From contig NZ_CP061721.1 in NCBI RefSeq assembly GCF_014764445.1, forward strand, positions 2,728,001-2,792,000: 64,000 nucleotides of DNA. The letters run 5' to 3'. The stretch is from Pseudarthrobacter sp. BIM B-2242 (GTDB taxonomy: Bacteria; Actinomycetota; Actinomycetes; Actinomycetales; Micrococcaceae). The notes beneath the pieces were generated by a model. The model was given only the letters and a program-made list of their open reading frames with translations, did not search any database and was not told the origin of the DNA. Both the position numbers and the translations under genes were made by a program. Below are positions 55,378 through 64,000 of this stretch, piece by piece. Every line of letters starts with the position of its first letter. Position 1 is the first letter of the stretch.

Positions 55378-56169
55378 TTAGAGCAGCTTCTGGGCGGCCA
55401 GGAAGTCGACGAGCTTAATGCCGGCGTCGCCTTCGTCGGTGATGATGGTGCCGGCGGTGCGCGGCGGGCGCTCGGCCGCGGACGTCACGGTGGTCCACGA
55501 TCCGGGGTGGCCCACCTGCGCAGGATCAACCCCGATGTCTGCCAGAGACAGCGTGGTGATGCTCTTGCGCTTGGCCGCGATGATGCCCTTGAAGTTCGGG
55601 TAGCGCGGCTCGTTGATCTGGTCGGTCACGGAGACGACAGCCGGCAGGGGCGCCTCGACGGTTTCCGAGAAGGTGTCCGCGTCACGGCGCGCGGTGAGCC
55701 GTCCGCCGTCGACCGTCAGCGATGACGCGAAGGTGACCTGCGGGAGGCCGAGGCGCTCAGCCAGTTGCGCCGGCACCAGCGAGGTTTCGCCGTCGGTGGA
55801 GGCCATGCCGGTGAGGACAAGGTCTACCGCGCCGAGGTGGCGGATAGCGGCGGCGAGCGCCAGTGACGTGGCGGCAGCGTCTGAACCGGCCAGCGCCGCG
55901 TCCGTGAGGTGCACGCCTTCGGTGGCGCCCATCTGGAGCGACTTCTTGACCGCGTTGACCGCGCCGGACGGGCCCATGCTCAGCGCGATGACCTGATTGC
56001 CGGCCTTGGCGCCGCCACGGGCTTCTGCCAGTTGCAGGGCTGCCTCCAGCGCGTATTCGTCCAGCTCCGAAAGGATGCTTTCATCGCGGTCCGTGGTGTA
56101 GCCCTCCCCGTTGAGGTGACGGTCGAACTGCGCGTCCGGTACATGCTTGACCAGGACGATGATCTTCAA
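55378..56169 (-). CDS. etfB: Electron transfer flavoprotein, beta subunit
   Basis: A 263-residue EtfB with the KIIVLVKHVPDAQ start, the AMP-binding NEPRYPNFKGIIAAKRK region and VLTGMASTDGETSLVP. TTG 56169 gives the usual MKIIVLVKH start with GGAAGAG three bases upstream; GTG 56181 in the same frame would add four residues. It forms a heterodimer with EtfA encoded just downstream. Confidence 0.95.
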   Translation of the reverse strand: MKIIVLVKHVPDAQFDRHLNGEGYTTDRDESILSELDEYALEAALQLAEARGGAKAGNQVIALSMGPSGAVNAVKKSLQMGATEGVHLTDAALAGSDAAATSLALAAAIRHLGAVDLVLTGMASTDGETSLVPAQLAERLGLPQVTFASSLTVDGGRLTARRDADTFSETVEAPLPAVVSVTDQINEPRYPNFKGIIAAKRKSITTLSLADIGVDPAQVGHPGSWTTVTSAAERPPRTAGTIITDEGDAGIKLVDFLAAQKLL

Positions 56170-56349
56170 TGTCTCTTCCACTGTGTTTACAGCAGCCTTC
56201 CATGCTTGTGGACAGCCAGCCGGATGGGGTCATGGCCTCGGAACGCCCGGGGTACGGGTAGATCCTAGCTAACCATATAGCCGTGTTCCGTTGCCGCCCC
56301 GTTAACGCCTGTGTCACTGCGTTTGCCTGTCGGGGTCAGCGGGCAACGG

Positions 56350-56383
56350 ACGACGGCGGCGCTCACCGGAGCGCCGCCGTCGT
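56350..56383. terminator. Hairpin terminator downstream of the HtrA gene
   Basis: A 15-bp perfect stem (56350-56364 with 56369-56383), loop ACCG, about 20 bases past the HtrA stop; few T residues follow, so it is of the I-shaped kind common in Actinobacteria. Confidence 0.75.
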
Positions 56384-56404
56384 TGTTGCTTCGTGCCGTA
56401 CTGC

Positions 56405-58000
56405 CTATTGGTCCGCCGCAGTGCCGAGCGTAACGTCAACCGTCTGCTCCTGGCCGTTGCGCAGGACAGTGAGCTTGGCGGTTGAGCCGCCGGCCTGTTC
56501 ACGGACTGCTGCCGTCAGCTGGTTGGACTCGCTGATGACCAGGTCGTTGAACTTGGTGATTACATCGCCCACCTTGATGCCGGCCTTGGCAGCCGCCGAG
56601 TTGGCCTCCACCGTGGCCACGTCCGCTCCTACCGAGAAGTTGGAGGACGAACTCCCGGACGCCTTATCCCTGACGCTGACGCCAAGCTGGCCGTGCGAGG
56701 CCTTGCCGGTATCGATGATCTCCTGGGCAACACGCTTGGCGTGGTTGATCGGGATGCTGAAGCCCACGCCGATGTTTCCGCTGGATGAGGAATCGGAGCC
56801 GGCGGATGCGATGGCCACATTCACGCCGATGATTTCGCCGTCGGTGTTGACCAGTGCACCGCCGGAGTTACCCGGGTTGATGGCAGCATCGGTCTGGATC
56901 ACGTTGATGGAAATGGAGCCCTGTCCCGACGTGCTTTGACCCTGTTCGCCGCCCGGGGGCGCGAACTTAAAGCCGCCTTCGTCGTCCTGGGACTCGTCGC
57001 CGTCCTTGGGGGCCGCCGCGGATGCCACGCTGATGGTCCGGTTCAGCGTGGAGACAATGCCGTCCGTGACAGTGCCGGTGAGGCCCAGCGGGGAGCCGAT
57101 GGCGATGGCCGTGTCACCCACATTGAGCTTGCCGGAATCGCCCAGGGCGGCCGGGGTGAGTCCGGAAGTGTCGTCCACCTTGATGACCGCCAGGTCAGAG
57201 AGCGGGTCCGTGCCCACGAGAGTGGCCTTGAGGACCTTGCCAGTGCTGGTGCGGACCTCCAGGGCGGCGTTTGCGCTCTGGCCGTCGAGCGTCACCACAT
57301 GGGTGTTGGTCAGGATATGCCCTTCCTTGTCCAGGACGATGCCGGAGCCCGTCCCGCCGGAACCGCCACTGGAGGCGCTGATGGTCACCACGCTGGGGGT
57401 GGCCTTCAGTGCGGCAGCCGTGATGGCATTGACGTCATCCTGGTTGTTGACGATGACCGTGCCGGGCTGGCTGTTGCTGCTGACCGCCGCCGGGGACCCG
57501 TTGTCGAACATGCCGCCCGTCGCCACCGCCCCCACCCCGCCGCCGACGAGGCCGGCAGCGAGGATGCTTGCCACGAGGGTGCCGACGCCGAACGCGGCCT
57601 TCCGCCGCGGGGCGTCAGCCGGGTTGGGGGTGGCGTTGTTGTATTGGTTTGAGTTGTACTGGCCCGAATAGCTGCCGGGAAGCGCTGGGTGCGCGCCGGG
57701 CTGGGCGTATTGGTGTCCGCTGGTGGACTGGCCGTACGGGTTCTGGTCCTGTTGGTTCTGGGACTGCTGGTTTTGGGACTGCTGGCCGTAGAAGGGTTCG
57801 CGGGGAGGATAAACCGGACGGGGTGCCCCGGGCAGTTCCTGCGTAGGGTTTTCAGTTGGCCCGGGACGGTCCAACCGCTCGGTCGGATAGGAGTGACCGC
57901 CAGCGTCGCTGCGGTCCTCCGCAGGGGTCCGGGCCGGATTCCGGTTCTCGTCCGGCTCCCGGTTTCCAGGCGCTGCACCCGGGGTTGGGTTCTCAGTCAT
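56405..58000 (-). CDS. HtrA/DegP-family membrane serine protease with PDZ domain
   Basis: A 531-residue S1C protease resembling mycobacterial PepD. A Gln/Pro/Asn-rich cytoplasmic N-terminus of about 150 residues precedes one membrane helix (VGTLVASILAAGLVGGGVGAV). The protease domain has its triad at TNTHVV (His), DLAVIKVDD (Asp) and NPGNSGGALVN (Ser). A PDZ domain follows at about 430-525 (AKAGIKVGDVITKFND). It degrades or refolds damaged envelope proteins. ATG 58000 is chosen because AAGGAAGTCAC lies before it; the frame is open to 58027. Confidence 0.94.
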   Translation of the reverse strand: MTENPTPGAAPGNREPDENRNPARTPAEDRSDAGGHSYPTERLDRPGPTENPTQELPGAPRPVYPPREPFYGQQSQNQQSQNQQDQNPYGQSTSGHQYAQPGAHPALPGSYSGQYNSNQYNNATPNPADAPRRKAAFGVGTLVASILAAGLVGGGVGAVATGGMFDNGSPAAVSSNSQPGTVIVNNQDDVNAITAAALKATPSVVTISASSGGSGGTGSGIVLDKEGHILTNTHVVTLDGQSANAALEVRTSTGKVLKATLVGTDPLSDLAVIKVDDTSGLTPAALGDSGKLNVGDTAIAIGSPLGLTGTVTDGIVSTLNRTISVASAAAPKDGDESQDDEGGFKFAPPGGEQGQSTSGQGSISINVIQTDAAINPGNSGGALVNTDGEIIGVNVAIASAGSDSSSSGNIGVGFSIPINHAKRVAQEIIDTGKASHGQLGVSVRDKASGSSSSNFSVGADVATVEANSAAAKAGIKVGDVITKFNDLVISESNQLTAAVREQAGGSTAKLTVLRNGQEQTVDVTLGTAADQ

Positions 58001-58287
58001 GTGACTTCCTTTCATCCTCGTCTGCATTAACTATGTACCGTCTGACTGGAACTGGGGCGTGCGTTCGCTGAGAGGTTCCTGAGAGCGGTGTTTGTGCCGC
58101 TTTCCCGGCCGGCCGGAGGTTTCGCTGGTGGCATATTCCCCCCAATGGACGCACTGCCGGGTGCACCATAGAATCAAAAGGAAATGCCACAGCGACCTGC
58201 GGCTTTACACCAATGCGTGGGGGCGCTGCTGCATTCTGAGACGCTCATTCGTCCCGAATAGGTGTCAAGCGTGCTGAAGGGTTGCAC

Positions 58288-60342
58288 ATGCGGTCAAAGT
58301 TCAAGCGTATCCTCGCCGTAATCGGCCTGACCGGTTTGCTCGCGGTTCCTGCCGGCGCGGCTTTTGCGGAGGATCCTGTCGCGCTGGACCCGGTGACAAA
58401 GATTGTCGACAAGGCCGGAGTCCTTGGCGGCGACAAAGCCGAGGTTGAGTCAGCAATCAAGAAGTTGGGCACAGACCACGCGATGACATTGCACGTGGTC
58501 TATGTTAAGACCTTCACCAATCCGGATGTTCCCGCGGAGTGGGCCGCCGAAGTGGCAACGAATGCCAAACTGGGGCAGAACGCCCTGGTTCTTGCGGTTG
58601 CGACCGAGTCCAGGAAGTACCAGCTCAGCAAACCCGGCAACAGCAAAATCACCAACGCGCAGCGGGACAAGATCCTGTCGAGCGCGGTGGACCCACAGCT
58701 CCGCGCCGGCGACTGGGCACAGGCAGCCGTTGACGCAGCCGCCGCCATTGGCGATGCAGCAGGCGGCGGGAGCGGAACCGTTCCCTCCGGTGACGGCGCC
58801 GGCGCAGCCATCCTGGTTGGAACGGGCATTGCGGCCGCCGGTGGAGCCGGCGCGTATCTCTACTTCCGAAACAAACGCAAGAAGGCCGCCCAGGCATCCA
58901 GCGCCAGCTACGGTCCCCAGGGCGCGGAGCTCGATCCGCTGGCATCACTGAGCATCGAGGAACTCCGGCGCAAGAGCGGATCGCTCATCATCGAAGCCGA
59001 CGACGCCATCAAATCCAGCGAACAGGAACTCGGCTTCGCAGAGGCACAGTACGGTGACGCCGCTGTAGGGAACTTCACCAAGGCTTTGGCCGAGGCAAAA
59101 GCCCACATGACCGAATCCTTCAAACTTCAACAGCAGCTCGATGACCACATCCCGGATACTGAGGAGCAGCAACGCAGCTGGTACGGCGAGATCATCCGCC
59201 GCTCCGAGGCAGCGCTCGGCTCGCTCCAGGAGCAAAAAGCAGACTTTGATTCCCTGCGTGAACTCGAAAAGAACGCCCCGCAGGCCCTGGCCACTGTCAG
59301 TGCCGGAGCACGCGAGGCCGACGCCAAGATCACCAGCGCCGAACAGTCACTGACGGCGTTGCGGGCCAAGTATGCCGACAGCGCCCTGGTACAGGTGGCT
59401 GACAACATCACCCAGGCCAAGGAACGACTGGCATTCGTTCAGAACGCCACGGCCACGGCCGAGGAAAAGCTCGCAGCCGGCGAAGGCAGCCTGGCAGCTG
59501 TTGCCGTGCGCGCATCTGAGGAGAGCCTGCATCAGACCAACGTCCTGCTTGATGCCATCACCAAGGTGTCCGCCAGCCTGGACGAGGCGCGCAGCGGTCT
59601 GGAGGCGGCCGTCGTCGAGACTTCCCAGGACCTTGCCCAGGCGAAGGCCATGATCCAATCCGGACAGCATCCCGAACTCGCCGGCCCGGTGGCCGGGGTT
59701 GAAGCCGCGCTTAGCCAGGTCAAGGCAGAAATCCAGGGCGGGAAGATTGACCCGATCGCCACCCTGCAGCGGGTTGAGACCGCGCACCAGTCCCTGGACC
59801 AGTCCCTTACCGGCATCCGCAACCAGCAGGACCAGGCCCGTCGCGCCCAGGCGTCCCTGCAGCAGACCATCATGTCGGCCCAGGCACAGATCAGTGCCAC
59901 CTCGGATTACATCACCGCCCGTCGTGGCGGAGTGGGCACTGAAGCCCGGACGCGGCTCGCTGAATCGCAGCGCAATCTGGACTACGCACTGTCCATTTCC
60001 CGCAACGATCCCGTGACCGCCCTCACCTACGCCCAGCAGGCGCACGCCCTCGCAGCCCAGGCAGCTCAGCTGGCCCAGGCAGACGTCGACAACTTCGGGG
60101 GTTATGCCAACCAGGGCTTCGGCGGCGGGGGCATGTTCGGCGGACGGGGTGGAGGCGGCGGCGGCCTCGGCGGCGCCATCCTTGGCGGCATCCTGATCAA
60201 CTCCATCCTCAACGGCGGCAGCGGCGGCGGTTGGGGCGGCGGTCACAGCGACGGCGGCGGCTGGGGCGGTGACGGCGGCGGTTTCGGCGGCGGAGACATG
60301 GGCGGCTGGGGCGGTGACTCCGGCGGCGGCGGTGACTTCTAA
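58288..60342 (+). CDS. TPM-domain membrane protein with coiled coil and Gly-rich tail
   Basis: A 684-residue envelope protein. A signal peptide (to about residue 27, AGAAFA) precedes a TPM (TLP18.3/Psb32) domain at about 30-150; one membrane helix lies near 175-195 (ILVGTGIAAAGGAGAYLYF) followed by a basic stop-transfer. A long cytoplasmic coiled coil covers about 215-600, and the last ~55 residues are almost all Gly with Trp and Asp. ATG 58288 follows GAAGGG by six bases; a TTG two codons earlier shares the frame. The gene is directly followed by pspA, suggesting that it helps recruit or respond with PspA. Confidence 0.88.
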   Translation: MRSKFKRILAVIGLTGLLAVPAGAAFAEDPVALDPVTKIVDKAGVLGGDKAEVESAIKKLGTDHAMTLHVVYVKTFTNPDVPAEWAAEVATNAKLGQNALVLAVATESRKYQLSKPGNSKITNAQRDKILSSAVDPQLRAGDWAQAAVDAAAAIGDAAGGGSGTVPSGDGAGAAILVGTGIAAAGGAGAYLYFRNKRKKAAQASSASYGPQGAELDPLASLSIEELRRKSGSLIIEADDAIKSSEQELGFAEAQYGDAAVGNFTKALAEAKAHMTESFKLQQQLDDHIPDTEEQQRSWYGEIIRRSEAALGSLQEQKADFDSLRELEKNAPQALATVSAGAREADAKITSAEQSLTALRAKYADSALVQVADNITQAKERLAFVQNATATAEEKLAAGEGSLAAVAVRASEESLHQTNVLLDAITKVSASLDEARSGLEAAVVETSQDLAQAKAMIQSGQHPELAGPVAGVEAALSQVKAEIQGGKIDPIATLQRVETAHQSLDQSLTGIRNQQDQARRAQASLQQTIMSAQAQISATSDYITARRGGVGTEARTRLAESQRNLDYALSISRNDPVTALTYAQQAHALAAQAAQLAQADVDNFGGYANQGFGGGGMFGGRGGGGGGLGGAILGGILINSILNGGSGGGWGGGHSDGGGWGGDGGGFGGGDMGGWGGDSGGGGDF

Positions 60343-60450
60343 GCGCTGAAGGCGGGGCGCCGACGCTACCGCGCGCCGGCGCAAGGAAGCTGTACAACAA
60401 CGGTTCACTGATTTCAGTGGCCACCACTGAGCAGGACGAAAGGTAACACT

Positions 60451-61242
60451 ATGGTTAAGCAGTCCATTTTCGGCCGGATCGCGCAGCTTGCAAAGGCGAA
60501 CATCAACTCTTTGCTGGACAACGCTGAGGATCCGCAGAAGATGCTGGACCAGATGGTCCGGGACTACACGAACAACATTGCGGAAGCTGAATCCGCAGTT
60601 GCCCAGACCATCGGAAACCTCCGGATGCTCGAGGACGACTACCGCGAAGACGTCAAGAACGCACAGGACTGGGGCAACAAGGCCCTGGCCGCCTCGCGCA
60701 AGGCGGACGAGTATCGTGCCGGCGGCGACACCGTTGATGCCGAGAAGTTCGACAACCTCGCCAAGGTGGCCCTGCAGCGCCAGATGTCCGCTGAGAACGA
60801 GGCCAAGGGCGCAGAGCCCAGCATCGCCTCGCAGCGCGAAGTGGTGGACAAGCTCAAGACCGGCCTGGACCAGATGAAGGGCAAGCTCAACGAGCTGACC
60901 AGCAAGCGCAACGAACTGGTGGCCCGCTCGAAGACTGCGGCAGCACAGTCCCAGGTCCACGACGCCATCAAGAGCATCGACTTCATGGATCCCACCAGCG
61001 AGGTTGGCCGCTTCGAAGAGAAGATCCGCCGTGAAGAGGCCAAGGTCCGCGGCCAGCAGGAACTTGCTGCGTCGAGCCTGGACGCCCAGTTCAACCAGCT
61101 CGAGGACCTCGGGGAGCAGACCGAAATCGAAGCTCGCCTGGCAGCCCTGAAGTCCGGCGGCGCCAAGCCTGCGCTCGGAGCCTCGGGCGACTCCATCCGG
61201 TCCGGGTCCACCGTGGACGAAGCCGACTTCGACAAACTGTAG
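60451..61242 (+). CDS. pspA: PspA/IM30 family membrane-stress protein
   Basis: A 263-residue PspA/Vipp1-type protein, almost all alpha-helical coiled coil. The family start FGRIAQLAKANINSLLDNAEDP and MLDQMVRDYTNNIAEAESAVAQ are evident, with an amphipathic N-terminal helix. It oligomerises on damaged membranes and maintains proton-motive force. A site CGAAAGG precedes ATG. It lies 108 bases after the TPM gene, probably in the same unit; a CAGTGG-CCA-CCACTG repeat lies in the gap. Confidence 0.95.
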   Translation: MVKQSIFGRIAQLAKANINSLLDNAEDPQKMLDQMVRDYTNNIAEAESAVAQTIGNLRMLEDDYREDVKNAQDWGNKALAASRKADEYRAGGDTVDAEKFDNLAKVALQRQMSAENEAKGAEPSIASQREVVDKLKTGLDQMKGKLNELTSKRNELVARSKTAAAQSQVHDAIKSIDFMDPTSEVGRFEEKIRREEAKVRGQQELAASSLDAQFNQLEDLGEQTEIEARLAALKSGGAKPALGASGDSIRSGSTVDEADFDKL

Positions 61243-61278
61243 CCACCGGCCTCCGCTGGATCAGCGGGCGGCGCCGTC

Positions 61279-61309
61279 AAGGCCGGGGTTCATCATGAAC
61301 TCCGGCCTT
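61279..61309 (+). terminator. Intrinsic terminator of pspA
   Basis: A 13-bp stem (61279-61291 with 61297-61309, one G-T wobble), 5-base loop, ending in TTT. Confidence 0.75.
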
Positions 61310-61349
61310 TGCCGGCTGGCGCTGCTGGTTGGTGTGTAGCGTGGAGTCC

Positions 61350-62792
61350 ATGGCTTCTTCCGTCGCATCGACCATCGTCTGGCTCCGTGATGACCTCCGT
61401 CTGGACGATAATCCTGCCCTCTCCCACGCCGCCGGGCTCGGCCTGCCACTCACGGTGGTCTACATCCTGGACGAGGAATCAGACGGGATCCGGCCCCTCG
61501 GCGGTGCCGTCCGGTGGTGGCTGCACCACTCCCTGACGTCGCTGGCGGCCGATCTGGAAAAAACCGGTTCGGCCCTCACCCTCAGGCGCGGTCCGGCCGC
61601 CAAGGTCATACGGGAGCTGGCGGAGGAAACAGGTGCCCGGCAGCTGGTCTGGAACCGCCGCTATGGCGGCCCCGAACGTGCGCTGGACGCGGACATCAAG
61701 GCCTGGGCTGCGGAGAGCGGCATCGAAGCCACCAGCTTCCAGGCGAATCTCCTGTTCGAGCCGTGGACCATCACCACCGGCAGCGGTGGGCCCTACAAGG
61801 TGTTCACGCCGTTCTGGCGCGCCTGTGGGGCGGCAGGTGAACCCCGCAAACCCCTGGATGCGCCGACGCGCCTGCCCTCCCCCGCTCCGGCGGGCCGCAG
61901 GAAAATGGCAGTCAGTGAGCCGTTGGCCGACTGGAGCCTGCTGCCCGTGTCACCGGACTGGAGCGGCGGCCTGGCAAAGACCTGGGAGCCCGGGGAAGCC
62001 GGCGCGCACCAGCGGCTGGATGACTTCCTGGACGGACCGGCCGAGGACTACGGTACGGGGCGGAACGTGCCCGGAGTGGAGGGCACCAGCAGGCTCTCAC
62101 CCCATCTTCGGTTCGGCGAGATCAGTCCGTTCCGCATCTGGCACGAAATCCGTCTCCGCTTCCCGCCGGAGGCGGGTCCCGACATCGGGATTTTCCGGTC
62201 CGAGCTTGGCTGGCGTGAGTTCTGCTGGCAGCTTCTGTACGTCAACCCGCAACTGGCTACGCGCAACTACCGGCCGGAGTTCGATGCCTTCGAATGGCAG
62301 AAACCCACCCCGGGCGAACTGGCGGCGTGGCAACAGGGCAGGACCGGATATCCGCTGGTGGACGCCGGGATGCGGCAACTGTGGCAGACAGGCTGGATGC
62401 ATAACCGGGTCCGGATGGCCGCGGCTTCCTTCCTGGTCAAAAATCTCCTGGCCGATTGGCGGCTCGGGGAAGAGTGGTTCTGGGACACCCTGGTGGACGC
62501 CGATGCCGCCAGCAACCCAGCGAACTGGCAGTGGGTGGCGGGCTCAGGCGCCGACGCGTCCCCCTATTTCCGGATCTTTAACCCGGTGACGCAGAGCAAG
62601 AAGTTCGACGCCGAGGGCCGCTACCTGCGCGAGTTCATCCCGGAACTGGCCCCGTTGGACAGCGAGGCCATCCATGAACCGTGGAAACAGCCCGACGTGG
62701 AGGGCTACCCCGCGCCCGTGGTGGGGCTGCCCGAGTCCAGAGAGCGCGCGCTGGCCACCTACCAGCGGCTCAAGGACCAGAAGCAGGACTAA
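61350..62792 (+). CDS. phr: Deoxyribodipyrimidine photolyase
   Basis: A 480-residue CPD photolyase that repairs UV dimers with blue light using FAD. The N-terminal antenna domain begins TIVWLRDDLRLDDNPAL. The C-terminal FAD domain has TSRLSPHLRFGEIS, GWMHNRVRMAAASFLVKNLL, and WQWVAGSGADASPYFRIFNP, all diagnostic. ATG 61350 is chosen: TAGCGT stands seven bases upstream, fitting a leaderless start; GGAG is too close to act well. Confidence 0.95.
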   Translation: MASSVASTIVWLRDDLRLDDNPALSHAAGLGLPLTVVYILDEESDGIRPLGGAVRWWLHHSLTSLAADLEKTGSALTLRRGPAAKVIRELAEETGARQLVWNRRYGGPERALDADIKAWAAESGIEATSFQANLLFEPWTITTGSGGPYKVFTPFWRACGAAGEPRKPLDAPTRLPSPAPAGRRKMAVSEPLADWSLLPVSPDWSGGLAKTWEPGEAGAHQRLDDFLDGPAEDYGTGRNVPGVEGTSRLSPHLRFGEISPFRIWHEIRLRFPPEAGPDIGIFRSELGWREFCWQLLYVNPQLATRNYRPEFDAFEWQKPTPGELAAWQQGRTGYPLVDAGMRQLWQTGWMHNRVRMAAASFLVKNLLADWRLGEEWFWDTLVDADAASNPANWQWVAGSGADASPYFRIFNPVTQSKKFDAEGRYLREFIPELAPLDSEAIHEPWKQPDVEGYPAPVVGLPESRERALATYQRLKDQKQD

Positions 62793-62824
62793 GGCGAAGG
62801 CGTGCGCAGTGCCTGGACGGGCCG

Positions 62825-63757
62825 TTAGCGGCTGACTTTGCCCGTCAGCGAGGCAATGGGGCGGAGGAAGAGTGGGCGCGCCAGGAACCAGGCCGCCACC
62901 ATCACCGCAACAGAGGCGACGAACACCCAGAAACCAAACCAGCCGGCGTCGTCACTGCCCCCGTACATGTGGTTCAGGTTGCGCAAAGCTCCCGTAGCCA
63001 GGACGAGGAACACGTGCACCACAATGAACGCCACGAAGTAGATCATGACCGGGAAGTGGATGGCCCGCGCCAGTTCCATGGGATAGGCCTTGTTCAGGGC
63101 CGGTGCCTTCTTGGGCCAGGCCGGGGACGTCCGGATGCCGGAGATGAACGCCAGCGGGGCGGCGATGAAGACCGTGGCAAAGTACGTCAGCAGTTGCAGC
63201 GCGTTGTAGTTCACCCAGCCGTTGTCCGTGGGCCAGTTCAGCGAAGCGTACTGAAGTGCCGCAGACAGCGCATTGGGGATGACGTCCCAGTTGGTGGGCA
63301 CGATCCGCATCCACTGGCCGGTGGCAAACAGCAGGACCACGAACACGAGTCCGTTGAGGATCCACAGCGCGTCCAGCGTCAGGTGCAGCCACAGCTCCAG
63401 CGTGATTTTGGCGGGCGGGTTCTTGGTCTTGATCAGGCCCTTGTTGTTACGCGTCCAGTGCCCGCTGGGGCGTGTGGTGGTCCGCACCTGCCAGCCGGTC
63501 CTGATGATGAGCAGCAGGAAGAACCCGTTCAGGAAGTGCTGCCAGGCGAGCCAGGCCGGAAAACCCACTGGCGCACCATCGGGAAGTTCCGAATGCCCCG
63601 GATAGTCAGCCAGGAACGAGGCCACAGCCGGGAGTCCGGTCATCCACTTGGCCAGGAGCACCACAAGCACCAGGGCCACAAGAGCGGCCGGCACACCCCA
63701 GTACAGCCTGGACCGTTTGCCCGTCGCAGAACCGGGCTTCTTCGTGGGTGTGGACAT
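62825..63757 (-). CDS. Cytochrome b561-type membrane protein
   Basis: A 310-residue integral membrane protein with about five hydrophobic helices. Conserved histidines for haem b are visible in AWQHFLNGFF, TLELWLHLTLDALW, IHFPVMIYFVAFIVVHVF. Such subunits pass electrons between the quinone pool and a periplasmic-side oxidoreductase, for example a molybdoenzyme or thiosulfate reductase. No catalytic partner lies in the window, so the electron acceptor is unknown. It converges on the photolyase gene with 32 bases between. Confidence 0.82.
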   Translation of the reverse strand: MSTPTKKPGSATGKRSRLYWGVPAALVALVLVVLLAKWMTGLPAVASFLADYPGHSELPDGAPVGFPAWLAWQHFLNGFFLLLIIRTGWQVRTTTRPSGHWTRNNKGLIKTKNPPAKITLELWLHLTLDALWILNGLVFVVLLFATGQWMRIVPTNWDVIPNALSAALQYASLNWPTDNGWVNYNALQLLTYFATVFIAAPLAFISGIRTSPAWPKKAPALNKAYPMELARAIHFPVMIYFVAFIVVHVFLVLATGALRNLNHMYGGSDDAGWFGFWVFVASVAVMVAAWFLARPLFLRPIASLTGKVSR

Positions 63758-63846
63758 CGAACAACATTCCTCTCGAGAATGACTGACCAGTGCTCAAATG
63801 GCTTTGCGAACGAGAATACTAGGAAGCAGCAGTAATCGGGCAAAAG

Positions 63847-63881
63847 AAGACCCCGGCCGGCGTAATGCCGGTCGGGGTCTT
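63847..63881 (-). terminator. Terminator of tRNA-fMet
   Basis: A 15-bp stem (63847-63861 with 63867-63881, one wobble) six bases past the tRNA 3' end, followed on the transcribed strand by CTTTTG. Confidence 0.8.
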
Positions 63882-63886
63882 TCACA

Positions 63887-63963
63887 TGGTTGCGGGGACA
63901 GGATTTGAACCTGTGACCTCTGGGTTATGAGCCCAGCGAGCTACCGAACTGCTCCACCCCGCG
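63887..63963 (-). tRNA. Initiator tRNA-Met (CAU)
   Basis: A 77-base tRNA with anticodon CAT. Initiator hallmarks are present: an unpaired C1-A72 at the end of the acceptor stem (CGCGGGG with CCCCGCA) and three G-C pairs in the anticodon stem (GGG with CCC). The 3' CCA is encoded. It lies at the right edge with its promoter probably just beyond. Confidence 0.97.
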
Positions 63964-64000
63964 TCGCAAGATCAACACTACCCTAGTTTGGCGGAGGCAA

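Noticed and set aside
60120..60340. Gly-rich tail as a separate structural protein gene
   Set aside because: It is continuous in frame with the TPM protein and has no start signals.
59347..60960. A 537-codon open frame on the minus strand
   Set aside because: Antisense to the TPM and pspA genes, low-complexity composition, no recognisable domain.

Overview
The window comes from a high-GC Gram-positive bacterium of the Micrococcales, most likely Arthrobacter or Pseudarthrobacter. This is inferred from strong G/C bias at third codon positions, a WhiB1-type regulator, a PdtaS kinase, the conserved order mtrA-mtrB-lpqB-comF-hpf-(ycaQ)-secA, an Rv3235-family gene beside secA, a sigK-rskA pair, and several apparently leaderless genes. 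No database search was possible, so all family names rest on motifs, length and gene order read from the sequence.

Layout. (1) 1-7.0 kb is a cell-surface polysaccharide locus: the start of an acyltransferase running off the left edge, a polysaccharide pyruvyl transferase, and a leftward five-gene operon glf-wzm-wzt-GT4-GT2 for UDP-galactofuranose supply, transfer and export. (2) 7.2-11.7 kb holds a large FHA-FtsK/EssC-like ATPase without type VII secretion partners, whose 3' end overlaps a convergent membrane-protein gene. (3) 11.9-16.5 kb has whiB1 and pdtaS, separated by a secreted polysaccharide deacetylase carrying three SLH repeats. (4) 16.5-26.2 kb has the giant NAD-glutamate dehydrogenase, then an envelope-related block: an orphan CpaE-like ATPase with a SAF/CpaB-like protein, a BldC-like regulator, a LysM membrane protein and an Rv3235-family protein. 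(5) 26.2-36.4 kb is the conserved secA, ycaQ, hpf, comF, lpqB, mtrB, mtrA block. (6) 36.5-44.3 kb is a peptide ABC transporter operon trailed by chorismate mutase and a MetE-like gene. (7) 44.5-50.2 kb has mnmA, a ferredoxin-reductase-like flavoprotein, a cysteine desulfurase, and a SufR-like regulator divergent from a DoxX-like gene. (8) 50.3-58 kb has a DnaJ-domain protein, trmL, sigK-rskA, etfBA with a PIG-L deacetylase, and an HtrA protease. (9) 58.3-64 kb has a TPM-PspA envelope-stress pair, a DNA photolyase, a cytochrome b membrane protein and initiator tRNA-fMet.

How the genes may work together. Much of the window concerns the envelope: galactofuranose polymer export, pyruvylation, an SLH-anchored deacetylase, Sec translocation, the MtrAB-LpqB signalling system, HtrA and PspA. 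Two ideas stand out. First, a polysaccharide pyruvyl transferase and an SLH-repeat protein lie about 12 kb apart; in Firmicutes SLH domains bind pyruvylated wall polymer, so the two may be ligand-maker and ligand-reader. Second, a 14-bp sequence, part of a run of repeated CAAA(C) units, occurs both in front of the BldC-like regulator (divergent from the SAF-CpaE pair) and in front of the LysM gene, suggesting one small regulon. No CRISPR array, insertion sequence or prophage was seen.
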